From JANWXR01 sp964608265 (GTDB lineage Bacteria; Chloroflexota; Anaerolineae; Anaerolineales; UBA6663): DNA of 64,000 nucleotides. Below the pieces are notes generated by a model. The model was not told the origin of the DNA and searched no databases. It saw nothing but the letters and a program-made list of their open reading frames with translations. The DNA lies in assembly GCA_964608265.1 (NCBI GenBank), contig CAZSNP010000012.1:24158-88157 (forward strand). The letters run 5' to 3'. Position 1 is the first letter of the stretch. Every line of letters starts with the position of its first letter. The position numbers were made by a program, and so were the translations under genes. Positions 45,153 through 56,400 of the stretch are shown piece by piece.

Positions 45153-45632
45153 ATGCGCTTTCTTCAAGATTATCCTCGCCTGCTGGAGACCGCGTACGAT
45201 GCCACGCATAAATTGCTGACGCCGTTTGCGCGCTGGCTCAGGCCGGGCGGGGCGGTGGAGAAGGTGTTCGTGCAGGGCGAGATCGTCGCCAAGGGCGCGA
45301 TCTTCAATTGCCAGATGTGCGGGCAGTGCGTGTTGCATTCCACCGGCATGACCTGCCCGATGACCTGCCCGAAGAATCTGCGCAACGGCCCGTGCGGCGG
45401 GGTGCGCGCGGACGGGCATTGCGAGATCAAGCCCGCGATGCGGTGCGTGTGGGTGCAGGCCTGGGAGCGCTCACGCGCGATGGGCGCGTACGGCGATGAA
45501 ATGCTCAACGTGCTGCCGCCGGTGAACCGCAGCCTGCAGGGCACCTCGGCGTGGATCAACGACTTCACCGGAGTGGCGCAAAAGAATCCCGCCGGCTGGG
45601 TCGGTGCGAACGAAATACAATTGACCACTTAA
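45153..45632 (+). CDS. MTHFR C-terminal (MTHFR_C/ZnF-like) cysteine-rich partner protein
   Basis: 159 residues. The core has many cysteines: CQMCGQC, TCPMTCPK, GPCGGVRADGHCEIKP and the following RCVW. This is the MTHFR_C family (PF12225), which accompanies MetF-type methylene-THF reductases in acetogens and many others, and probably binds an Fe-S or zinc centre that passes electrons to MetF. metF follows, after a repeat insertion of about 150 bases. The last residues (VGANEIQLTT) look unconserved. Confidence 0.92.
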   Translation: MRFLQDYPRLLETAYDATHKLLTPFARWLRPGGAVEKVFVQGEIVAKGAIFNCQMCGQCVLHSTGMTCPMTCPKNLRNGPCGGVRADGHCEIKPAMRCVWVQAWERSRAMGAYGDEMLNVLPPVNRSLQGTSAWINDFTGVAQKNPAGWVGANEIQLTT

Positions 45633-45689
45633 TCGTGGATGGCAGGTCACAGCAGACCAACGCGCACCCCGAGCGGAGGCCCGTCTGTA

Positions 45690-45795
45690 GTTGGCGGGCC
45701 GAAGTCGAAGGATGTGCTCTAGTCAACAGAACTGCACTCTCGTCGTAGAGCCGCATCCTTCGACGTGCTTGGCGGCCGCGAAGCCTCGCTCAGGA
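45690..45795. repeat. Inverted repeat insertion upstream of metF
   Basis: gtcgaaggatgtgctct (from about 45702) and agagccgcatccttcgac form an imperfect hairpin, followed by gtgcttggcggccgcgaagcctcgctcaggatg. This resembles the 'cttcgac...ctcagg' intergenic repeats also seen at 58180-58350. It has replaced the normal upstream region of metF and may supply its start codon. Confidence 0.7.
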
Positions 45796-46790
45796 TGCCA
45801 GCTGGTTTTTCGGAATCCGTGTCATTCGTTCAATCCGGCGAACTCAAATCCGGGTCGCGCCTCGAGCGCGTCCTCAAGTCGGGCCGCTTCGCCGTGACGG
45901 CGGAGCTAAACCCGCCCGACAGCGCCGACCCGCAGGCGGTGTACGACCGCGCGCTGGTGCTCTCCACCGTCTGCGATGCCATCAACGCAACCGACGCCTC
46001 GGGCGCGAATTGCCACATGTCCAGCGTCGGCATCTGCGCGCTGCTCACCCGCGCCGGGTACGAACCGGTCTATCAGATGTCGTGCCGCGACCGCAATCGC
46101 ATCGCCATGCAGGGCGACCTGCTCGGCGCGGCGGCGATGGGCGTGAAGAACGTGCTCTGCCTCACCGGCGACGGGGTGCAGGCGGGCGACCAACCCGAGG
46201 CCAAGCCAGTGTTCGATCTCGATTCGATGACGCTGCTGCGCACGGTCCGCATCATGCGCGATCATGGCCAGTTCCTCAGCGGCCGCAAGCTCGATGTGCC
46301 CCCGCGCGTCTTCGTCGGCGCGGCGGAGAACCCCTTTGTGCCGCCGTACGATTTCCGCCCGTTGCGGCTGAAGAAGAAGTGGGAGGCGGGCGCGGAGTTC
46401 ATCCAAACCCAATACTGCTTCGACGTGCCGCGGCTGGCAGAGTTTATGCGGCGCGTGCGCGACCTCGGTCTGCACGAGAAGCTCTTCATCCTCGTCGGCG
46501 TTGGCCCGCTGCGCTCGGCCAGGATCGCAGATTGGATGCGGAGCAATGTGCCCGGCGTCCACATCCCCGACGAGGTCGTAAGCCGGCTGAAAGGCGCGCA
46601 GAAGCAGGTGCTCGAGGGCAAGCGGTTGTGCATCGAGATCATCCAGCAGGTGCGCGAGATTGCGGGCGTGAGCGGCGTGCATGTGATGGCGTACCGGCAA
46701 GAGGAACTCGTGGCGGAAATCATCGAGGAGGCTGGGTTGCTGCCGCGCCGGCCCGTGGCGAGCGCGGAAGGGGTGGGTGTTGCCGTCTGA
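45795..46790 (+). CDS. metF: Methylenetetrahydrofolate reductase
   Basis: Interconverts methylene-THF and methyl-THF with FAD. About 331 residues. GRFAVTAELNPPDSADP is the usual start of the barrel and carries the catalytic Glu. NATDASGANCHMSS, PVYQMSCRDRNR, LTGDG and FVGAAENPF (folate/FAD site) follow, then FIQTQYCFD. In this cluster it probably oxidises methyl-THF coming from corrinoid demethylation. The start is uncertain: ATG at 45795 comes from the inserted repeat, ATG at 45765 and GTG at 45819 are in the same frame. Its cysteine-rich partner is encoded just upstream. Confidence 0.93.
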   Translation: MPAGFSESVSFVQSGELKSGSRLERVLKSGRFAVTAELNPPDSADPQAVYDRALVLSTVCDAINATDASGANCHMSSVGICALLTRAGYEPVYQMSCRDRNRIAMQGDLLGAAAMGVKNVLCLTGDGVQAGDQPEAKPVFDLDSMTLLRTVRIMRDHGQFLSGRKLDVPPRVFVGAAENPFVPPYDFRPLRLKKKWEAGAEFIQTQYCFDVPRLAEFMRRVRDLGLHEKLFILVGVGPLRSARIADWMRSNVPGVHIPDEVVSRLKGAQKQVLEGKRLCIEIIQQVREIAGVSGVHVMAYRQEELVAEIIEEAGLLPRRPVASAEGVGVAV

Positions 46791-46797
46791 CCGGGCG

Positions 46798-47196
46798 ATG
46801 CTGCAAATCACCGCCGGCCCGTTCGTCTTCACCGCGCGCATGGAGACCGGCGCCGCGCCGCAGATGTGTGCGGCCTTCGTGCGGCTGCTGCCGTTCCGCT
46901 AGAGCTGATCCACGCCCGGTGGAGCGGGGAGGCGTGCTGGATACCGCTCGATGACTTTCCGCTGGAGGTGGGGTATGAAGACCTCACTAGCGTCCCAGCG
47001 CGCGGCGAGATATTGTTCCCGGCGGCCTAAGCGAGGCGGAGATTCTGTGCCCGTACGGCATTCGCCAGCAAGGTCGGGCAACTCGCGGGCAATCACTTTC
47101 TGACTATCATTGGCGGGCACGAGCATCTGCCCGAACCGGGCCGCCTCTGCCTGTGGCACGGCGCACACGACATTGTTTTCGACCCGACACTTGACA
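46798..47196 (+). pseudogene. Degraded DUF3830 (cyclophilin-like) gene
   Basis: Translation in successive frames gives three pieces of one family: MLQITAGPFVFTARMETG...LLPFR then a stop (46798-46902); ELIHARWSGEACWIPLDDF...GEILFPAA then a stop; and FASKVGQLAGNHFLTIIGG...LCLWHGAHDI. At least two frame changes plus two stop codons are needed, so it is not functional. DUF3830 proteins have a cyclophilin-like fold (recalled). It lies between metF (8 bases) and the methyl-THF methyltransferase gene, so this cluster once had a DUF3830 member. Confidence 0.85.
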
Positions 47197-47203
47197 CTTT
47201 TTC

Positions 47204-48181
47204 ATGGAAACCATCCTCACCTCTCCCACCCAAACCGTTCGCATCGGCCCCGGCCACCCCTTTGTCATCATCGGCGAGCGCATCAACCCCACCGGGCGCA
47301 AGCTGCTGGCCGCCGAGATGGCCGCCGGCAACTACGACCGGGTGCGCAAAGACGCCGTGGCGCAAGTGCAGGCCGGCGCGCACATGCTCGATGTCAACGC
47401 CGGCATCCCGCTGGCCGATGAGCCGGGAATCCTCGCCGAGGCCATCCGCATTGTGCAGTCGGTGACCGAGGTGCCGCTGTGCATCGACTCGTCCATCGTC
47501 AGGGCGCTCGAGTCGGGGCTGGCGGCGTACCAGGGCAAGCCGCTGCTCAACTCCGTCACCGGCGAGGAGGAGCGGCTCGAGGTCGTGCTGCCGCTCGTGG
47601 CAAAATACAAGTGCGCCGTCATCGGCATCTCCAACGATGAGACCGGCATCAGCGAGGACCCGGCGGTTCGATTCGCCGTCGCCAAACGCATTGTCGAGCG
47701 CGCCGAGAGTTACGGCATCCCGCGCGAGGATGTGCTGATTGATCCGCTGGCGATGCCCATCGGCGCGATGCGGTCGGCGGGGCAATCGCTGTTCGCCATT
47801 GTTCGCCGCTGCCGCGAGGAGTTGGGCGTCAACACATGTTGTGGCGCGAGCAACATCAGCTTCGGGCTGCCGGGCCGCCCGTCGCTCAACGGCGTCTTTC
47901 TGGCGATGGCGATTGCGGCCGGGATGACGTGCGCGATCACCAATCCCATCGAGCATGAGATCAAGCAAGCGATCATGGCGGCGGATGTGATGATGGGCCA
48001 CGACGAGAACTGCGCGGAATGGCTGAAGTTCGTGCGCTCGATGCCGCAGCCGGAAGCGAAGGCCGCGCCCCCCGCCGCCGCGACCCCGGCGGGCAACGCC
48101 AGCCCGGATGCCCGCGATGTCTCCGCCGAGCGCGCCGCCCGCGATGCCAGGCGCGCCGCGCGCAAAGGCTCGTCCAACTGA
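47204..48181 (+). CDS. Methyl-THF:corrinoid methyltransferase (pterin-binding)
   Basis: 325 residues. The pterin-binding barrel (AcsE/MtgA/MtvA and DHPS-like family) shows VIIGERINPTGRKLLA at the start, AGAHMLDVNAGIP with the catalytic Asp, LCIDSS, PLLNSVTGEEERL, the CCGASNISFGLPGR loop and a final barrel strand. It moves methyl groups between the corrinoid protein and tetrahydrofolate. A Pro/Ala/Arg tail of about 45 residues after about residue 280 is unstructured in appearance. The operon continues to fhs after 74 bases. Confidence 0.94.
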   Translation: METILTSPTQTVRIGPGHPFVIIGERINPTGRKLLAAEMAAGNYDRVRKDAVAQVQAGAHMLDVNAGIPLADEPGILAEAIRIVQSVTEVPLCIDSSIVRALESGLAAYQGKPLLNSVTGEEERLEVVLPLVAKYKCAVIGISNDETGISEDPAVRFAVAKRIVERAESYGIPREDVLIDPLAMPIGAMRSAGQSLFAIVRRCREELGVNTCCGASNISFGLPGRPSLNGVFLAMAIAAGMTCAITNPIEHEIKQAIMAADVMMGHDENCAEWLKFVRSMPQPEAKAAPPAAATPAGNASPDARDVSAERAARDARRAARKGSSN

Positions 48182-48191
48182 GAAACCATTC

Positions 48192-48237
48192 GCCCCAGAG
48201 ACACGGAGACCCAGTGAGTTCTGCGTGTCTCTGGGGC
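48192..48237. repeat. 13-bp perfect inverted repeat upstream of fhs
   Basis: gccccagagacac (48192-48204) and gtgtctctggggc (48225-48237) with a 20-base loop, 18 bases before the fhs start. It resembles dispersed 'cagagacacggag' intergenic repeats; an mRNA hairpin here could also affect fhs expression. Confidence 0.7.
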
Positions 48238-48255
48238 AAAGCTTTTGGAGCACCC

Positions 48256-50235
<1,980 letters not shown>

Positions 50236-50249
50236 ACCCACCCTGCTCG

Positions 50250-50277
50250 AAGGCCCGGCGCTCGCCTGCCGGGCCTT
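50250..50277 (+). terminator. Intrinsic terminator after fhs
   Basis: Ten-bp stem aaggcccggc (50250-50259) and gccgggcctt (50268-50277) with an eight-base loop and a short tttc tail, 15 bases after the fhs stop. Confidence 0.8.
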
Positions 50278-50347
50278 TCGTGTTGCGCCTCAGGTTATTT
50301 CATCTTGAAAACGGCGTTCCGGCGGGCAGGATCGGCGGGCCGCGCGC

Positions 50348-50377
50348 CGGGCTACATACTTTTCTGTAGCCCGTTTT
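50348..50377 (+). terminator. Second hairpin with T-run between fhs and the B-repeat gene
   Basis: Stem cgggctaca (50348-50356) and tgtagcccg (50365-50373), loop tacttttc, then tttt. Either a second terminator or a leader structure for the next gene; it lies 113 bases before that gene's start. Confidence 0.55.
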
Positions 50378-50489
50378 CCCAAATCCTCCCGGGTTGATGA
50401 TCCGCATAAAACCGCCTATCATTGGCTGGAGCTTTCCATATTCTCTTGCACCTTCAATCGCATAGTTGATTCGTACCGCGGGAGCCTTC

Positions 50490-53400
50490 ATGCCAACTCA
50501 TCGTCCCACGCCCCCAGCCTCGCTTGGCCGCATCTTGCTGATACTCGCGCAAGTGCTGGTCGCTCTCGGGCTGCCACTGAGCGGATCGCAAACGACCACC
50601 CAGGCGGCGGGCACCATTACGGGCACGGTCTTTCAGGACTTCAATGCCAATGGCGCCCGCGATACGGCTGCTACCATTCCGAACAACGGCAGCGGCACCG
50701 CACCGGTCGCGGTGGATCGTGGAGTCGGGGGCGTCGTGGTGACGGCGTACGATTCGGCCGGGCTGGCGGTCGGCTCGACGGCGTCGCTGGCCGACGGCAC
50801 TTACTCACTCTCGGCCTCGGGCACTGGGCCGTACCGCATCGAATTCACCAATCTGCCGGCGGGTTACCAACCGGGACCGCGCGGTGCGAACAACGGCACC
50901 ACGGTGCGGTTTGTGCCTGATGGCAACTCGGCCAACATCGATCTCGGCCTCAACCGGCCCGGCGATTACTGCCAGGATAACCCGTTGCTCGTCTCGAACT
51001 GTTATGTGTTTGGCGACCAGTTGACCGGTACCAACGCCCTCAGCGCCACTATCATCAGCTTCCCGTATTCCGCCGGAAGCAACAGCCCCACGGTCGAGGC
51101 CGACTACGATCAACCAACGACCCACGCCACGACGATCGCGGCCAACCAGGTTGGTGTGACGTGGGGCCTGGCATACGCGCGCGCGACGCAACGCCTGTAT
51201 GCGGGCGCGTATATGAAGAAGCACAGCGGCTTCGGGCCGGGCGGGCCGGGCGCGGTGTACGTCATCAACCCCATCAGCAACACGGTGGCCGCCACGTTCT
51301 CCGTGCCGAATGCCATCTCCAATACGCACAACACGGCGGACTATCAGACCGACAACGGGAACCTGAGCTGGAACGCCATCGGCAAGACCTCGCTCGGCGG
51401 GCTGGACCTCTCCGACGATGAGTCGCGATTGTTTGTGATGAACCTCGAGGAGCGCGCGCTGTACGCCCTCAATGCGACGACGGGCGCGGTGATTGTGAGC
51501 GCGACGGTGCCGCTCAATCCGCCGGTGCCTTCGGGCGCCTGCCCGGCGGGCGATGTGCGCCCATTCGCAGTGGAATATCACAACGGCCAGGTCTTCATCG
51601 GCATGGTGTGTTCGGCTGAATCGAATCAGGCCCTGGCCAACCTGCAGGCTTACGTGTACACGGCTACGACCTCGCTCGCCTTCAGCGCCGCTCCGGTGGT
51701 GCAGATCCCGATGACGTATACGCGCGGCCTGGGAAATAGCGGCCCGACCGGGCAGGTAGCGGCCTGGAATCCCTGGGCGACGAGCTTGACGACCCTGCCC
51801 GCCAACTTCGGCGACCCGAACGGCGCCTTTCCGGTTTATCCCCAACCCATGCTGACGAGCATCGCGTTTGATGCCAATGGAGATATGGTGCTGGCGTTTC
51901 GCGATCGCTTTGGCGATCAGATGGGTAATGCTGCGCCCAGCGACCCGGGCAACCCGGCCAACCTGTACTTTGGTGTGACCGCCGGCGAAACCTTGCGCGC
52001 CTGCGTGGCCGGGGGCGTCTGGACGCTGGAAGACAATGGCCGCTGCGGCGGAAATGGCAATGCCCCGCAAGGCACCGGGCAGGGCCTGGGCGGCGGTGAG
52101 TTCTATTTCACCGACGATTTTTCGACGCCGGCGAATGGTGGCAACTATCACGATGAGGTATCGTTGGGCAGTGTCACGCAGTTGCCTGGCTTCCCCGATG
52201 TTGTCGCCACCATGTTCGACCCCATTCCGCGGAGTGTGGGCAACAACGCTGTTTTTGATGGCGGCACGCGCTGGCTAAACAATATCACGGGAGATCTGAC
52301 GAAAGCTTACCGGGTTTTCAATGGCAGCGAGGGCGACCCCGTGTTTTTCGGCAAGGCCAACGGCCTGGGCGACTTGATTGCGTTGTGCGACGCCGCGCCG
52401 ATCGAACTGGGCAACCGCGTGTGGACTGACACCGACTCCGATGGTGTGCAGGATCCGGGTGAGGCGGCCCTCGGCGGGTTGATCGTGGGCCTATTCACCG
52501 CCGGGCCGGACGGCAACTTCGGCACCGGCGATGATGTTCAGGTGGCAGCCACCACGACCGACCTGACCACCGGCGAGTATTACTTCAACGATGGCACTGA
52601 CGGCAACCCCGATCGCGATTTGCTGCCGAACACGGCATATCAAATTCGGATCGATTTGACCCAGGGCGCGCTGGCCAATCAAACCCTGGCCGTGCGCGAC
52701 GGCGACACCACGCCCAACGGCGATAGCCGCGACAGCGACGCGGCCCGCATCGGCGGCAACGCAGTGATTGATGTGACCACGGGCGGGGCGGGGGTGAACG
52801 ATCACACCCTCGACTTCGGCTTTGTCACGGCGGTGTCCATCGGCAATCAGGTGTGGAACGATTCGGATAACAGCGGCACGATCAACGGCGCGGAGCCGGG
52901 GCTGCCCGGCATCACGACGCAGTTGTTCTTCGATGCCAATCGCAACGGCGTGCTCGACGGCAACGAGGCCACCACCCCCATCACCAGCACGGCGACGATC
53001 ACCAACGGGCTGTACCTCTTCAACAACCTCGCGCCCGGCAACTACGAAGTCTGCCTCGCAGGCAGCAACTTCAACACCGGCGGCGCACTGGTCGGCTTCA
53101 CCAGCAGCACCGGCGGCGGAGGCGAACCCGCGCCCGATCCCGACGCCGACGCCGACGATGGCGACGACAACGGCTCGGTGGTCGGCACGCTGGGCAGCGG
53201 CGGCATGATTTGCTCGACGCTGGTCACACTCGCCCCGGGCAGCGAACCCACTGCGGAGAACCCGAACAACGACCCCGGCACGCCGGACAACAGCAGCAAC
53301 CTCACGGTTGACTTCGGTGTGACGCAGGCCGCGCCCATCATCCCGCTCTCGCTCGGCAACCAGGTGTGGTACGACACCGACAACGACGGTGTGCGCGACG

Positions 53401-56400
53401 CGACCGAACCGGGCGTGCTGAACGTGCGCGTGGAGTTGTGGCAGGATGACGGCGACGGGGTCTTCGAGCCGGGGGCGGGCGATACCAACGCCGGCTTCCG
53501 CAACACCGATGCCAACGGCCTGTATCTCTTCACGAACCTCGTCGCGGGCGGGTACTTCGTCGCCATCCCACAAAGCCAGTGCGATAGCGGCGGGCCGCTC
53601 TTTGGCTACAACACCAGCACCGGCGCCGGCGCGGCGGCCGGCCCGAATGAACCGGCCCCCGACCCCGACAACGACCTCGACAACCGCGACGACGGCTCAC
53701 GCGTCACCGGCCAGTGCGCGGTGAGCGGCGCGTTGACGCTCGCTGCCACGACCGAGCCGGCCGGCGAGGATCCGAACAACGACCCGACCACGCCGGATAA
53801 CAACTCCAACCTCACCGTGGACTTCGGCTTCTATCAACTCTCGGTCGGCAACATCGTGTGGATTGATGGGAACAACGACTGTGCGCTGAATGCCGGTGAA
53901 ACCGGCATCAGCGCCGTCACGGTCAATCTCTATCGCGACGACAATGGCGATGGTGCGCCGGATGGCGCGGCCATCGCGACCACGACGACGAATGCCACCG
54001 GCAACTATGCCTTCACCGGACTGACGCCCGGCAACTACCTCGTCGAGGTCGTGCCGCCCGCCGGCTACGTCACCAGCACCGGCACGAACGGCAGCCCGAC
54101 CGGCCCATGCGAATCTGCGCCCGATCCCGACGACGACCTCGACAGCCGCGACGACGGCACAGGCGTGGGTGGCTCAATCCGAACTGCGACGCTCACGCTG
54201 CTGCCCGGCACTGAGCCGTCGGTGACGAATGCCACTGCGACGACGAACAATCCCACGATTGACTTCGGCCTCTTCCAGCCCGCGGCGCTCGGTGACCGGG
54301 TGTGGATTGATACCAACGGCAACGGGGTGCAGGATGGCGGCGAGGCCGGGGTGCCGAACGTCACGGTGACGCTCTTCAACAGCAGCGGTACGCCCATCGG
54401 CACGACGACGACGAACGCGACGGGGGTGTACGGCTTCACCAACCTCATCCCCGGCGACTACAGCGTGGGCTTCGCGCCGACCACCGGCTACACCTTCACC
54501 GTGCAGGATGCCGGTGGCAACGACACGACCGACAGCGACGCCAACCCGACCACGGGCCGAACCATCACCACCAACCTCATCGCCGGCGAGACCGACCCGA
54601 CATGGGATGCCGGCCTCGTCCCGCTGCTGTGCCTCGGCAACCTGGTATGGCGCGACGCGAACAACAACGGGCGGGTTGATGCCGGTGAGACCGGAATCGC
54701 AGGCGTGACCGTCGAACTGTATCGCGATACGAACGGCAACGGGAGTTACGACGCCGGTGTGGATGTGCTGCTCGGGACGACGACGACGAACGGGGGCGGC
54801 AACTATCTCTTCTGCGGCCTGCGGCCCGACAACTACCTCGTCGTGCTCCCGGCCGGCAACTTCGGCGGCGTGCTGAGCGGGTTCACCACCAGCACCGGCA
54901 ATGCCAGCGAACCCGCGCCCGACCCGGATGACGATGTGAACGACGACGACAACGGCACGACGGTGACGACGGTTGTGGCTTCGGCAGCGGTTACGCTCTC
55001 ATCCAACACCGAGCCGACCAGCGACGGCGATGCCGACCCGAACACCAACCTCACCGTCGACTTCGGCGTGTTCCAGCTTGCCGCCCTCGGCGACCGTGTG
55101 TGGCTCGACCTCAACAATGACGGCGTGCAGACTCCGGGCGAGCCGGGCGTGGCCGGGGTGACCGTGCGGCTCTACAACGGTGTCGGGACCGTGCTGAGCA
55201 CGACGACGACCGACCCGAGCGGCTTCTATGGTTTCACCAATCTCACGCCGGGCGACTACTTCATCGAGTTTGTGTTGCCGGTGAATCATCAGTTCACCAC
55301 ACCCGACCTCGGCGGGGACGACGCCCTCGACAGCGACGCGGATACCGTGACTGGCCGCACCATCGTCACCACGCTCACGCCGGGCGAGACCGACCCGACC
55401 TGGGATGCGGGCCTGATCGTGCCGCCCGCGACCATCGGCAACTACGTGTGGGAGGACGTTGACCGCGACGGCGTGCAAGACCCCGGCGAGCCGCCGGTGC
55501 CGAACGTCACCGTGAATTTGCTCGACAACCTCGGCAATGTCATCTCCACCACCACTACCGACGCGGGTGGGCTGTATCTCTTCACCGGCCTCGCCCCCGC
55601 CGACTACGCTGTGCAGTTCGTGCCGCCCGCCGGCTACGTCGTGACGACGCGCGATGCCGGCGCGGATGATGCGGCCGATAGCGACCCCGACCCGGCGACC
55701 GGCCGCACAATCAACACCACTCTCAGCGCGGGCGAGATTGATCTGACGTGGGATGCGGGGCTCTTCCGCCCGGTGAGCATCGGCGACCGCGTGTGGGTGG
55801 ATACGAATGGCAACGGCGTACAGGAGGGCGGCGAGGTCGGGCTGAACGGCGTCACCGTGCGGCTGCTCGACGGCGGCGGCAACGTCCTCAGCACCACGGT
55901 GACGGCCGGCGACGGCAACTATCTCTTCACCACGTTGCCCGGCGGGGCGAGCCTGCCTCCGGGCGCGTATCAAGTTGAGTTCGTGCTGCCGCCCGGCAAC
56001 ACCTTTACCGGCAACGATCAGGGCGGGGATGACGCGACCGACAGCGACGCCAATCCGGCCACGGGCCGCTCGCCGCTGATCACACTGCCCTCGGGCACAA
56101 GTAACCTCACGGTGGATGCCGGTGTCATCCCACTGGCCTCGCTCGGCGACCGGGTGTGGCTGGACTCGAATGCCAACGGCGTGCAGGATGGCGGCGAGAC
56201 CGGCATCGCCAACGTCACCGTGCAGCTGTTCAACGCGAGCGGCGCGCTGCTCGCCAGCACGACCACGAATGGCAGTGGCAACTATCTCTTTGCCAATCTG
56301 CGACCCGGCGACTACTTCGTGCAATTCACGCCGCCGGCCGGCCTCATCGTCACCGGGCAGGATCAGGGCGCGGATGACGCAACGGATAGCGACGCCAATC

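Noticed and set aside
48019..48255. A longer N-terminus for Fhs starting at 48019
   Set aside because: The upstream codons overlap the end of the methyltransferase gene in another frame and cross a hairpin repeat; ATG 48256 has a good ribosome site.
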